From assembly GCF_002865645.1 (NCBI RefSeq), contig NW_020194563.1, positions 516,152 to 580,151 on the forward strand: 64,000 bases of DNA, read 5' to 3'. The notes under the pieces were generated by a model. The model was not told the origin of the DNA and made no database searches. It saw nothing but the letters and a program-made list of their open reading frames with translations. Below are positions 32,419 through 44,870 of the stretch, in pieces. Position 1 is the stretch's first letter, and each line of letters opens with the position of its first letter. Source of the DNA: Hyaloscypha bicolor E (Eukaryota; Ascomycota; Leotiomycetes; Helotiales; Hyaloscyphaceae). The position numbers and the translations under genes were made by a program.

Positions 32419-33034
32419 CCTCTATAGTCGAGTTAATTAAGCCCGATACGGGATATATAACTAGGTTTATAACTATAAGTCATATCTATTTCAAGGTTCC
32501 GATTCGCTATACTATTAAAGGTATATATAAAGAAGCCAGGCCCGGATCTTAAAAGGCAAGCAATTATAGAACATTAGCAGGCTAAGACCCAATATACTTT
32601 TATACGGCAAGCCTTACCCGAATAACAAAGAGATTTTGGAAACTACTAAGCATGATTTGAGACTATACCCGGAGCTAGTATTAATCATTAGTACAAAGCT
32701 GGCAATTCCTGGCACTCGGTTAATAGCCGCAGACTTCTGCTACACTGCCCGGAGCGTGGGTAGGGCAAGTTTTTGGATTAATAAGGAGGAGCTAATATGG
32801 AGTATAAAGTCCCTGTATGATTATATTCTTATAGGAGATTGCAATAAGATTATTCCCCTAGATATATTCAAATTGTCTAATTAACGTACGTTTATATTAC
32901 TACAAGCCATTCTCAATTATACTAATACATAAGCCATCTTTGAGGAACTGTCTTTAACTCGACGCTTCTAGAAAAACGCCACATGAGTTTAACGCCACCT
33001 GAAGAACTTCATCGCAATCACATGACATTAAAGC

Positions 33035-33047
33035 GCATAGTCCCGTG
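33035..33047 (-). repeat. inner inverted motif GCATAGTCCCGTG (right)
   Basis: Inverted counterpart of 29568-29580, directly followed by the right minisatellite array. Confidence 0.55.
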
Positions 33048-33172
33048 ACAAACCAAGTAGTGCACAGAAACCAAGAAGTGTGCACAAACTAGGTAGTATA
33101 CAGAAACCAAATAGTGTGTAGAAACCAAATAGTGCGTACAAACCAAGAAGTGTGCACAAACCAAGTATTCTG
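33048..33172. repeat. minisatellite array with AAACCAAG..GTGCAC units (right)
   Basis: About six and a half units of 18-19 bp, such as AAACCAAGAAGTGTGCAC and AAACCAAATAGTGCGTAC. Variants differ mainly by transitions. It mirrors the left array at 29210-29565. Confidence 0.75.
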
Positions 33173-33209
33173 CCTGAGATTGGCGAGCCGGTTAGTCAGG
33201 CTGGACAGG

Positions 33210-33220
33210 CTTAAGCGAGT
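33210..33220. repeat. 11-bp direct repeat CTTAAGCGAGT (right)
   Basis: Second copy of the 11-mer at 29181-29191. Confidence 0.4.
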
Positions 33221-34000
33221 CCAGGTCGTGATATAATATCATTAAAGGCCATCGTTAATAGCACTAGTTAGGGTTTCCAAAGAGTTCTTAATATAGAATA
33301 GCAGGACCCAATTCTATTTTGGATTCGGAGTACTATTTATAGATTCGGAGTACTACAATTGCGACTAGGACAGTTGCGAGTAGAATAACTGCAAGTAGAT
33401 CAGGTTGAAATACTATACCCCAGAGTAATCGCATCTGAAGTACATTACTTTAATATATTACAAGATAGTATACATGCCTTATTTATACTTCAAGCCAAAG
33501 TAGGCTGAGTTCTAGTAAGGCAATATAGACTGCTTTGGCTTAAAGTATAAATTTTCCGTATAATAAAACTTAGAGTATATTAAAGATTAATACTAGAACC
33601 CGAACTACTTCGGCGTCTAATACAATAATATAATATATTCCTATAATATATGCTTTAATATTAATTTCCTAGAATCTTGCTTTTTAGTCATATAAGTAAT
33701 AAAGATATACTCGGAAAAATTGTCTTTATAAGCGGTATAATATTCTCGTTCATCCTATTACCCTATATAACGCTAATAATGGTAAAGTAAGCTCTCTTAA
33801 AGAAGCGTTTAGCTAGACGACTTTTCCATATTTCTTCTCATGGTTTTTCGTATAGTTCGCTCTCTATAGAACTGCCAGTATATTTTTACTACAGTTCTCC
33901 AAGGAAGCGCCATCTCTTTAGTATTAGTTCCTGGAGGCCGTTCCTAAGGTTCTCCGCAAGAGCCAATCGAGAACTAGAGGGAGGACCTTGAGGGAGCCAA
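33221..34000. other. region without a gene; one long hairpin
   Basis: AT-rich with moderate RIP-like decay. It contains a short direct repeat GATTCGGAGTACTA (near 33322 and 33343) and the hairpin at 33484-33549. No coding frame of note. Confidence 0.5.
33484..33549. repeat. 17-bp inverted repeat with 32-nt loop
   Basis: TATACTTCAAGCCAAAG (33484-33500) and CTTTGGCTTAAAGTATA (33533-33549) pair at 16 of 17 positions; the single mismatch is a transition. It could be the ends of a tiny palindromic element or a stem in a transcript. Confidence 0.6.
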
Positions 34001-34216
34001 AACGGGATCCTATACCCGTCACCTTTGAGTGCCCATTTCGGCTCCTCCTTTACTGATGGGCCGGAGCCAATTTAGGCTCCTGACACCTAGCACCGTTATA
34101 GCAACCGGTTCCGACACCCTTATAGAAGATGTATTGGTGAGAATCATGGGAAGTGGGAGGGGCCAAATTTGGCCCCAAGGCGCTGGCGCAGTGGGGCAAT
34201 TCGGCCTGCCTGACGT

Positions 34217-34480
34217 CATCCATTGCGCTGGCGCTTTAGGAACGTCGGCGTTGGGGGATGAGGCAGAACTCGGCTCCCTGGCGCGCTGGCGCATCCGTTT
34301 CGCCAGCGCTTGAGGAACGCCAGCGTTGAAAAGGGAGCAGACATTGGCTCCCTGACGCTGGCGTATCCATTGCGCTGGTGTTTGAGGAACGCTGGCGTCG
34401 AAAAGGGAGCAAAATTCGGCGCCCTGACGCTAGCGTATATGCTCACTGAACGCTGGAAAGCGCTAGCGAAACGGAAGTAT
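34217..34480. repeat. GC-rich minisatellite, 72-75 bp unit, about 3.6 copies
   Basis: Units begin at 34217, 34292, 34364 and 34436. Each runs CATCCGTTTCGCCAGCGCTTGAGGAACG then CCAGCG and GGGAGC..GGCTCCCTGACGCTGGCG. Many palindromic CGCTGGCG/CGCCAGCG words occur. The unit length of 72 is divisible by three, so the minus strand is open with a 24-residue repeat, but there is no start or domain and I do not call a protein. Confidence 0.85.
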
Positions 34481-34509
34481 TAGCCTCAGGCTAAAATATT
34501 TTTGATACT

Positions 34510-34670
34510 AATAATCTGACCTGAAAGGTCGGATTATTATTAGTTCTATTCTATTAATGGTATTTTTAGCTTTTAATAATTTAACTAAAAAGGTCAGATT
34601 ATTATTAGTTCTATTCTATTAAGGATATTTTTAGCTTTTAATAATCTGACTAAAAAGTTTAGAAGTATAA
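34510..34670. repeat. 65-bp tandem repeat with internal hairpin, about 2.5 copies
   Basis: Units start at 34510, 34575 and 34640. The first contains AATAATCTGACC, TGAAA and GGTCGGATTATT, a near-perfect 12-bp stem with a 5-nt loop. Later units keep the stem with transitions. Confidence 0.75.
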
Positions 34671-34834
34671 AGCAGGAGTAATATTAGCTAAATATACTAA
34701 GCATAGTATACTTGTAATATAAATTACCTAAATAGTAAAGTATTATATAATGTCTAGTAAGGCAGAGATTATATAGTTATAAAAGAAAAATTTTCTAACT
34801 TGAGTAATTTCTCCTAAAATTCTCAGACTCTTAT

Positions 34835-35012
34835 AAGAATTCTTCTAAGAGAATTATTTTAAGAGAAATCTCCTATAATATTTATAGTCTTAAGAGTATT
34901 CTCCTAAGATCTCTAAGGTTATAGAAGAATTCTTTTAGGAGAATTATCTTAGGAGAGCCCTCTTATAATATCTATAGTTCTAAGATTATTCTCTTAAGAT
35001 CTATAGGGTTTT
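34835..35012. repeat. 90-bp direct duplication
   Basis: Two copies in tandem of a unit starting AAGAATTCTTCTAAGAGAATT, at 34835 and 34925. They are diverged by transitions. The unit itself contains GAATTC-centred palindromes. Confidence 0.65.
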
Positions 35013-35154
35013 ATAAGCTATAATATTTCAAGATATTTATCTCAGAAATAATATTCTTATAGGAGCTATAGAAATTAGATTAAATACTTCTTATAAATAT
35101 AATAGCTAAGTAGTATTCTATTAGAAGGCTTACTTATACTAACCAAAATAGAAT

Positions 35155-35490
35155 ATCTATTCTATTAAAGATATTTTTAGTATTAATTATCTAACTAAAA
35201 AGGTTATATTATTATTAGCTCTAATTCTATTAGAAATATTTTTAATAATAGTTATTTAACTAAAAAGATTATATTATTATTAACTCTAATTCTATTAGAG
35301 ATATTTTTAGTATTAATTATTTAACTAAAAAGGTTATATTATTATTAGCTTTAATTCTATTAAAGATATTTTTAGATTTAATTATCTAACTAAAAAGGTT
35401 ATATTATTATTAGCTCTATTTTATTAGGAATATTTTTATTATTAGTTACTTAACTAGAAAGATTAAATATTATTAGCCTTATTCTTTAGG
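35155..35490. repeat. second 65-bp repeat array, about 5 copies
   Basis: Same unit family as 34510-34670, recognisable by ATTATTATTAGCTCTA .. TATTTTTAG .. TAACTAAAAAGG. The two arrays are separated by about 480 bp that includes the 90-bp duplication. Confidence 0.75.
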
Positions 35491-35530
35491 CTAACTTTGA
35501 GATAACCGAGCCTTAATATTAATTCCTTTT

Positions 35531-35735
35531 TATAATAGCGGGATTAATATAATAATTAAAGGTTTAAAGTTTAAAGAATCTTATATATTAGAAAATACTA
35601 AGCTATAGAATAAAATAAAGAGAATGCCTTAACCTTTAGTATTATTTTATCTAAGTAATTCCGGCTTAGCTTTATTTTATATCTATTTCTAATATCCTAT
35701 TCTTAGTAGATTATATTCTTATACTAGCTATTATA
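35531..35735 (-). repeat. LTR of the outer gypsy element (3' LTR)
   Basis: Aligns over 205 bp without length change to 50285-50489. Differences are mostly C/T and A/G. It begins TATAATAGCGGGATTAATAT on the plus strand. Confidence 0.8.
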
Positions 35736-35999
35736 TTACTTCTTCTTAAAAGAGAAATCTAAATACCCTTATTTAGGGAATTATTTAGCTATAATATAGA
35801 AAAGAAAAAAGAGAAAATAATAGTTATTAATTTCTTTTTACCTAATTCCTATAGCTTACTTATAATTAAAATATAGTCTTAATTTTATTAGAATAACCTA
35901 GTTCCTAGTATATTCTAGCTAGTTCTTAGTATTTATTACTTGTATTATACCTATATTTATATTAATAATATAATCTAGAAATACTATATAAGCTATAGC

Positions 36000-38900
36000 T
36001 AATATTAGAATTATTATTATTAGTTAGTCTTTAAATAGAAATAATAAATCAAGTTTATTTATTAGTATAGGCTTTAATATAATAGCTTACTTGCCTTTCT
36101 TTTTAGCTAGAATAGTAATATTTGGCTTAATTATATTATTTTTAAATTACTTAATTAATTTCTGGGCTTTCTCGAGCTTAATATATATATTCTCAAGTTA
36201 TTTTTCTATAATAGAGATTTATTTATTAAGAGTAACTATTTAAGCTACTTTATTATTAAATCCCCGGGCCTTAAGCTATATAATCTTAGTCTTATAAGAG
36301 CTTCTAAAGGATTTTCCGATTTCCTAAATAGTATTATATATTAATTTATTAATATCTATAGGATATTACTTTTTTAATTTAGTATTTAGGATTATTTTCT
36401 AGCTCTTGGTTTTAGACTAGTACTTTATATAATAACTAGCATTTAGTACTATATATTTTCTGGTTATAATAGGTATCTTAATACTAGTTTAGCTACCTTT
36501 ATTATAGTTAGAGTCTTTTTTATTACTAGAAGTCTTTTTATTCTTAGTATTTTTATTATTAGAATTCTTACTATTATCTAATACCTTATATTTCTTAGAT
36601 AAGCTAGTCTTATTTTTTTTAATTTTCTTAGTATTTGGCTTTATAAGATTAATAAGAAAGCCCTTATTAGTATTATCTATTTTACTTATTATTACTAGTA
36701 ACTAAAACCTCTATTTTATTATTCTTAGAACTTTTTATTAAGATATTTTCTATAGTAATTTCAGATATATTCTTAAAAGTAATATAAGCCATATTTTATA
36801 TATTAATCTATTTTTAGGTAAAGAAGTTACTATTTTTATTTATAAAGGTAATTTAGCTAGTAATTATATTAATAATAATAATAGCTACTAAACTTGAGAT
36901 ACTATTACTATTATTTAAGTTATTTAGGATCTAGTAAGTAGCCTTATTTAGTCTAGCTATAAATAATATATTACCGGGATTTCTTATTTATTTCGTCTTT
37001 ATTAATAATTTTATTAAGATAATAGCAATAGTATAAATAGTTAAAATTATAAAAATTAAAGTAATTAAGAAGGTTTCTCTTAATTTTTAATAATATTTTA
37101 AATTAATATAGGCAAGTATTTACTTTTAGCTTAGCTTTAAAAATTTACTTTTTTTTTATAATTTGCTTAGATAATAAAGTATAATCTAGTATAGTAAAGG
37201 AAAGTATTTTATTTAGATTTCTAGAAAAGAAAATAAATACTAATATAATAAAATAAAGGAAATATACTAGAATTTAGATAAAACCCGAGAAATATCTAGT
37301 TTTTTTTTCTTTTTTTCTAGTTATAAAAACCTTATTATTAAGGTTTATTATTATCTAGGTAGTCTTTATTAAACTCGTTCTCTTTAGTATACCGAATTCA
37401 TTTATTTAGCTAGATAGGAAGTTTTACTTTATTAGAGTTCTACTCGTGAAATTTATATAGTTTAAATACTAAGTTCTTAAAGTTTAATATAAGATATTAT
37501 TTATTATTTATATCCTATTTTTTTTATTTAATTTTATAATAAAGCTTATTATAAAGTACCTTAAAAAAGAGGATTTTTTTAATTTCTTATTTGAGTTTAT
37601 TATTAACTTTAGTAAAACCAGGTTCTTTATTAGTTTAGCTAGATAATAGATTAGTAAGATTCTTATAAAGCCTATTTATATAAAAAATTAGCCAAATCCT
37701 ATATAATAGGGAAAGACCTAATTAATATAAATAGCTAACTATTTTATTAATATTAAATAGTCTAATAAAAAAGTAGTCTAATTTATTAAATAAATAGTCC
37801 GTTTTCTATATCTTTTTAATTATATAAATTATATTTCCTAAACTAAAGTCTAGTTCTTATTATTTCTTATTAGCTTACTTGGCTTAATATTTCTGAATTA
37901 TTATTATATATTCTCGGGTATAATTAATAATAGTATTAATTCTTTTAGCCTACTATTATATTTCTTCCTAATTAAATTTCTCTCTTAGTATTTTAAACTT
38001 TATTATTAGTAGTATCTAGTTAAAGTTTAGTCTGGGTTTGTATTCGTAATTAATTATTAAGGGAAATAAGCTAGTTAATTTATATAGGCAGGCAGTATTT
38101 ATAGTATTAAGTACTAGAAATAAATCTGCCTAATTATCCTAGAAGTAATTAATAAAGAGGCAAAGTCGGGTATTAATAATTTAATTAATAATCTCTATTT
38201 ATTTATTAGTTTGAGTATATTCTATAGTTAAGAGCTTTAGCTTAGTTCTAATTAATCTTAATAGTTTATTTATAAAGTCTAAAATAAACTAGAATCTTTA
38301 GTTATTTATAATAATAAGAAAAGAACCTTGGAATTACTAGATATAATAGTAAAATAAACTAGTAATAGTTCTAGCTATAGTATTCTTAATTATTAGTAGG
38401 CTTATATATTATTTAAATAATTAATTAACTATAATAAATATATTATTATATTTCTTACTTATAGAACCAGAAATATAGAAATCTATTAATAAATTATTTC
38501 ATATTATTAGGGAAACTAGTAATAGATATAATAGGCCTAATATTTTATCTCTTAGCTTATAAGACCTCTAATATTTATAATAGTTTATTATAAAGTAATT
38601 AATATTTATAAAAAGAATAGGCTACTAGTAAAGTCTTTAAACTAGGATTTTCGTCTTATTTTAACTAGAATATATAGTAATTATTATATTATAGATTTAT
38701 TATAGAAGCCTAGTTTATAAATTATTATATTTATTAGATATAATAAGTCTTTTATTATAAAATATATAGTTATTTAATATTTCCTATAAATCCGTATTTT
38801 CTCGGGCTTTCTTATATTTATTTTCTAGAACTAGGTCTATCTAATTAGCTTATAGAACTTTAATTATAACTAATAACTTATCTATTTCTTTTATCTTAGT

Positions 38901-39547
38901 AAAAGTATAAACTATATTTTTTATTTTAGTAAAAGCAAGAATTAGGTCTAATAAGATAACTTATCTAGTTCTCTTAGTTTTTTTAGCCTATTTCTAAGTT
39001 AATATAAGCTTGTTTTTTCGGAATAAGATATTAATAATAGTATTATTTTTACCTGGCTAATAAATAATCTAGTAATAGAATTATAATAGGAAATCTATTT
39101 ATTAAATTTATTATTTATTTAAGGGCCTTTTAGTACCGAAATACTCGAGAGCTTTATAATTAGTAATAATTAGAAAATTAGATAAGCTAATTAGTTTTAC
39201 TTACTATTTCCGGAATTCTTAAATAATAATAAGAAGTTTCTTATTATAAATTTTATAATAACTCTCGGCTTTTTAAAGAGCTTTAAAATAAAACGAGACT
39301 AGATACTATTATTCGTTTTCTGAACTTTTTTAAGAAAGTATATCTATAATAGCTAGGTTTAAATAATTAGTTTTTAGGCGAATTTCCTTATTATATTTAA
39401 AATAAAAAAGTACAAAAGTAAAAAGAAGCAGATTCTTAAGCTAATTAAAGATATTTAGCTAGATTTTATTAAGTATAAACTTTAGTAAAGTATCTCTTTT
39501 AATTAGACGATTTAGGAAATAAGAAATATATTTATAAGTATAATAGG
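36000..39547 (-). pseudogene. outer gypsy element, 3' half of the coding region (relic)
   Basis: AT-rich sequence between the 3' LTR and the nested element. By position it should carry the RNase H/integrase end of the polyprotein and downstream sequence. I could not read convincing motifs through the RIP damage. Poly-stop in all frames. Confidence 0.5.
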
Positions 39548-39841
39548 TATACGTAATAATATATAAATAGGTATTAGATATTATAAATCTAGTTTCCTAT
39601 TTTGGGTATAGCTTATAATCGGAATTATATGAATTATATAGGATTTCCTAATTAAGTAAAAGGCTTTATATACCTAGCTAAGTACTAGGGAATATATAAA
39701 GAAACGCTCCTAGCTTTAGAAAGGGTATTAATTAGTCTTTTATTAGAATTAATTCTTGGAATTTATTATACTTGCAAGTATTATTCTATGGCTTACTGAC
39801 CTTAACTACTTATATATTACCTTACTATTACGTGCCTTATA
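39548..39841 (+). repeat. 5' LTR of the nested chromovirus
   Basis: Matches 46236-46529 over 294 bp with transition differences. The outer ends read TATACG..TTATA (from TGTACG..TTACA by RIP). Confidence 0.85.
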
Positions 39842-39999
39842 TTCTAATTAATCTAATCTTCGGGAAGTAGTTTATTACGAGGTAATTAAGTCATTAATAA
39901 ACAAAACTACTAATAGCTAGAGTATTAACTAGAAGAAGCGCCTTTACTATTACTAGGGTAACCTAGTCGGGTATCTAGGGAAGTGCCTAGTTAGCTACT

Positions 40000-42900
40000 C
40001 TAGCTATTACCTAATTAGGAAAAGGGAGTAGAACTCAGATATCCCTAGAACTAGCTAGTAAGATAATAATAATAAAGAAGCTAGCGGCGGCTTATTATTA
40101 TATTACTAAGTTAGAAATAGAAATATAATAAAGAAAGAATCTAGAGAATCTAGAAACTTAGATTTGCTATCTTAAGAATATTTAGGTACCTATTATAAAA
40201 CCTATTATACTACTAGTAATATGTTTGGTTTATAGGGCTCTAAAAACCCGAGAATTACTAACTTATAAGGAAAAGAGTATTAAGGAAGCCTAGGACTTCT
40301 TTTACTAGGCAGAGCTAAAATAGTATAAAGATAGCGGGATTATCTAGGCTATAGATATAATAAAGGTTACGTATTATGCTTCCTACTTTAAGAATATAGC
40401 TAGGAATATCTGAAAGTATAGGAAGTAATTAGTAAGTATTAATACTACGAATTAGAAAACCTTTATTAAGTTTATAAAGAATTCTATCTTGGATCCGGAA
40501 AACTATAGTAATAATACCCTTACTAAGTTTAAGGATATAAAATAGTAGCTAGGTTAGAATATCTAAAGCTTCATATCCTACTTAAATAGCTTATTAGATA
40601 ACTTGGGATATATAAGTTTATTATAAAAGCAAGATGACTTATTTAGTAACTTGAAATAAGAGATTCGGGATAAGATTAATTACTAAGGAAATACTTTATA
40701 AGAAAGAGAAAAGCTTATTTCTATAGCTATAAGAGTCAAGAATAACTTGAACTAGTCTACTTAATAGGAATATAATAATAAGCTAACGGGTTAATAAAAG
40801 AAAGGAAATTAAAAAAAGAAAAAAAAGAATAATAAAGAGAAACAGAAAAGAAATATATTCCTATTACGAGATTTATATAACTAGGATAATAAAAGCATAG
40901 TAATAGGATCTAATATAATACCCGTATTAGAATTTATAAGACCGGGTATAACTTGCTTTACTTACTAGAAAAAGGGTTACTATATTACTATTTGCCTAAA
41001 TTAGGGAAAACTAACTTGCTATAACTATAATAAGTCTGGCTATAAGACATATAAATACCCAGAACTAAAGAAGCCGGGAAACAGGCGCGCCCTGTAATAG
41101 TTGCGCTTATTTATACTATAAAAGGCAAGGCTCCCGAAATAAGAATAGTAATTAAGCTTATTATTAAGACAAGAAAAGATAAGTAAAAAGTTAGAGTATT
41201 AATTAACTCGGGTATAAAAGCCAATTATATAAAGAGAAAATTAGCCTTAAATATAGGTATTTTATTAATATTAAGAATAACTCTCTTATTCTTACTAGAG
41301 GAAAGAAGAATTTATTTATATAGAAATTATATTCTTGGGGTTATTACCGAGAATATACTAGGGAACTAAAAGAAAGCTAATATATACTTTATATTATATA
41401 ATTTTAATCTAAATTATATTAATATAATACTTGAATTCTTATAGCTCTATAAGGTTAATTCCCTGATTTTCTTTAGAGAGGTAATATAGAGATACTAGAT
41501 TTAATTATAGAAAATTAAAGTTCTAAATACCAGGAAGTTTACTAAAGTAATAAAGTATAAGGCATATGTTTTTCTATTAATTGCCTATCTTATAATAAAT
41601 AGCTAAAAAGTTATTACTATTACTATAAACGGGATAATTATATTTCCTAGAAAGTATTAGAACTTTCTCCGAGTATTTTCTATAAAGGCTATAGGCATAT
41701 TACCTAACTATTATATAATAGAGTATTATATAGATCTGGAACCAGGATCCTAATTACTATATAGTCCTATATATACTTTATTAGAAAGAAAGCTTAAAGT
41801 TCTTTAGGAATATCTTAATATTAGCTTAGAGAAAAAGTAAATCTATTATTTTACTAGCCTAGCTAATACTCTAATTATATTTGTTTTAAAGAAAGAAAGC
41901 GGCCTATATTTATATATTAATTACTGGAATCTAAATAGGATTATTATTAAGAACCAAATACTATTATTACTTATTAGTGAGATAATAAATAGGCTTTATA
42001 GAGTAAAGATATATATAAAGCTAGATTTAAAGAATATTTACTATTAGTTATAAATACGAGAGAATAATAAGTAAAAAATAGTATTTTAAATATATTATAA
42101 ATATTTTAAGTACTATATTATACTCTTTAAACTATCTAATACTTTAGTAATATTTCAGGCATATATTAATTATATACTAGTAAGCTTTATAGATATTATT
42201 TATATAATCTATCTAGATAATATTTTAATTTATTTAGAGAACCTAGAATAATATATAATAGCGGTCTAATATATATTCGAGTAATTATAGTAATACTAGC
42301 TCTTTATAAACTTAGTAAAATACGAGTTTAATATAAAGAAAATAAAGTTCCTGGGATTTATAATTAGCCCAGATAGTATAGAAATAAAGGCTAGCTAGGT
42401 TATAGCTATTAGGAAATAGCTAGCCCTAAAGAATAATATCTAAGAAGTTTAAGTATTTCTGGGTTTTATTAACTTTTACTAGAGGTTTATTTATAGATAT
42501 TTTAGAGTAATAAAAGAATTAACTAATTTACTAAAAACTAGCGGAAAATTACTATATTAGTTTAGCTAGATAAATAAAATAAATAAGGCTTTTAGAAAGC
42601 TATAAATTATATTTATAATAGTACTAATTCTTTATTATTTTAACCTAGCCTTAAAGATTTATATAGAAACGAATACTTTAGGATTCATAATTATAGGTAT
42701 AATTTCCTAGCTTTTTAATAAGAGAATAAAAGCCAGGTAATATCTTATTATTTTCTATTTAAAAAAAATAACTATAATTAAGAGTAAGTATAAGACATAT
42801 AACTCTAAACTCTTAGCTATTATTCTAGTATTCCGTACTTAATAGTATTACCTAATATATATCCAATATATATTATTATTAAGATAAATTATAATAACTT

Positions 42901-44870
42901 AAAATATTTTATAACTAAGAGAAAACTAAATAGTTAATAAATAAAATAAGTAAAAAAGCTAGTTGCCTTTAACTTTGTCTTAAAGTACTAGCCAGGATAT
43001 AATAATTCCGCTAATAGGCTATTAAGAAAGCTAGACTTTATAGTAAGTATAAATAAAGATACTTTATTACCTATATTTTATAATAAGCTATAGAATATAA
43101 AATAGAGAATCTTATAAGTAGTAGTAATAGGACACTATACTATTCCTGTAATACTATAATATAAGGCCCAGAAAAAAGAAAATAAGTATTTCTTAATTAG
43201 TGAAATACTAAGGAATTCCGAAAAAGAAGTTTATTTTAGTAATAGAATAGTACTAGAGATATTATTACTTGAGCCTATTATTAGTATAACTAGTTATAAA
43301 TAGTATATATTACGGATTCTAGCTATATAAGTAGCTAGGTCCGAAATAGTATATAAGAAAAATAAAGAGATATTACTTAAATTACTATTATATTACTAAA
43401 GACTTAATTTATTAATATAATACTAGTAATATAAATAGTTCTTAAAAGAAACCTTTACTAGAGCTATTAAGACTTAGGAACTTAATATATTTGGGTTATT
43501 AAGACATCGGGGCGCTATTTATATATTAAATAAGCCGGTTCTTAAAAAAGAATTACTATAAGCTAATTATAATAATCCTATAGGTAGGTATTTTGGTATT
43601 AGTAAGATACTAGAAATTTTCTAGAGAAAGTACTTCTAGTAAAGTATAAGAAAGAACATAAAAGACTATATTAGAACTTGTCTTATATATTAATAAACTA
43701 AGGTAAAGAAATATTTATTATATAATATACTTAGTTTATTTCCCCTTTTTTTTAAGCTATAGTAAGAAATTACTATAAACTTTATTATAGGGCTATTTCT
43801 TTCTAGGTTTTGCAGTAAAGTATATAATTCTATATTTATTATTATTAATAAATATACGAAAATAGTATAATATATTCCGATTACTAAGGAAGTCTTGGCT
43901 CCTAAGCTAGCGGAGCTATTTATATATTATATTATTAAAGACTTTAATATACCTGCAGGTATAATTTCTAATAAAGAATTTGTTTTTATAAGTAAGTTCT
44001 AGTTAAGTCTATACTTTTACTTAAAAATTTAATAATAACTAAGTATAATATTCTATTTATAAACTAATAAATAAATAGAGAATCTAAACTAAACTCTAGA
44101 ATAATACTTGAGGTATTATACTAGTTACTAGTAAGATAACTAAATAATAAAGCTTATTCTTATAGAATTCATATATAATAATTTTATATATTTAATAATA
44201 GAAATATTTCTATTCTATATTTTATATGAATTCTATTCTAGTATTAAACTATATATTAAGGATAATATTCTAGAAAAAGAGTCACTAGTAATATAGGAAA
44301 GAATATAAAGAATTTAAGTAAAATAAAAGATATTAGAGAAATAATAATAAGAAGTAGTAAATATATAAAAAAAGTACTATAATAAGAAATATATTAATAA
44401 GGAATTTAAGATATATAATAAAGTCATACTTTATATAAAGAATATTTAATAGCTATAACCTAGTATAAAGCTAGTAAATAGATATCTCGGCTTCTTTAAA
44501 GTTCTAGAAGTTATAGAAATATATAAATAAATATATTACTTAGAATTATTACTATTATATTAGATCTATAATATTTTTTATATTTCTTTTTTAGAACTAT
44601 AGTACCCGCAAGCTAGTACTATAGTAAAACTAGAGCTAGTCGAGATTAAGGGCAAAGAGGAATTCGAGATAGAATTTATTATAGCTTATAAAAAAGGCAG
44701 AAAAGAAAGGAAATATCTTATTTATTAGAAAAGCTATTTACTAGTAAATAATATATAGGAACTACTAAGTAATCTAGAAAATATAGCTCAAGAATTATAA
44801 GAATACTTGGAAAAAAGTAATATTATAATACTATTAGCTAAATAGAGGCATAAAAGATAAATGCTTTTAT
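40000..44870 (+). pseudogene. gag-pol relic of the nested chromovirus
   Basis: Readable pieces on the plus strand: CFTY..GYYITICLN..KLTCYNYNKSGYKTY (CCHC knuckles of gag, about 40960-41050); VLINSGIKANYIKRKLA (protease, where the DSG Asp is now Asn, about 41195-41250); GLYLYINYWNLNRIIIKNQ, YIKLDLKNIYY and IYIIYLDNILIYLENLE (reverse transcriptase, 41890-42250, where the YxDD box reads YLDN); GFINFYRGFIYRYF and IYIETNTLGFIIIGI (RNase H, 42450-42700); integrase HHCC/DDE remnants (43560-44030); ISFLELQYPQ, KYLIYQKSYL and LENIAQEL (chromodomain region, 44580-44810). There are dozens of TAG/TAA codons. It cannot be translated. Confidence 0.85.

Larger units (their letters stand above)
30682..32884 (+). 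pseudogene. Sirtuin (NAD-dependent deacylase) gene, RIP-damaged and interrupted
   Basis: Sirtuins remove acyl groups from lysines using NAD. The plus frame shows SSKKIIIISGAGTSISIG (the NAD-binding GAG motif, 30815-30860), then YFSSEEITSFHSTIYNIYKW, TEPLPFHKVMDKLIRT and YFRYYI with a stop where the family has the TQN substrate loop. It continues as ERLLPDLDNKTV, is broken at 31172 by a hAT insertion, and resumes after 32418. The catalytic His of the LHG motif is now Tyr (TAT, 32423-32425), and zinc-ligand Cys positions read as Tyr or Asn. The C-terminal part (32636-32884) stays open for 82 codons, with PNILLYGKPY just upstream, LVLIISTKLAIPG, and the end IFKLSN. Changes are C/T and G/A transitions. 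Non-functional; the exact original start is unclear. Confidence 0.85.

Noticed and set aside
26085..33220. An intact Starship captained by the DUF3435 gene
   Set aside because: The recombinase is dead and not at a recognisable element edge, and no matching downstream boundary or cargo set is visible in the window.
34019..34446. Open frames over the GC-rich minisatellite, both strands
   Set aside because: Open because the unit is GC-rich and divisible by three; no start, domain or non-repeat continuation.
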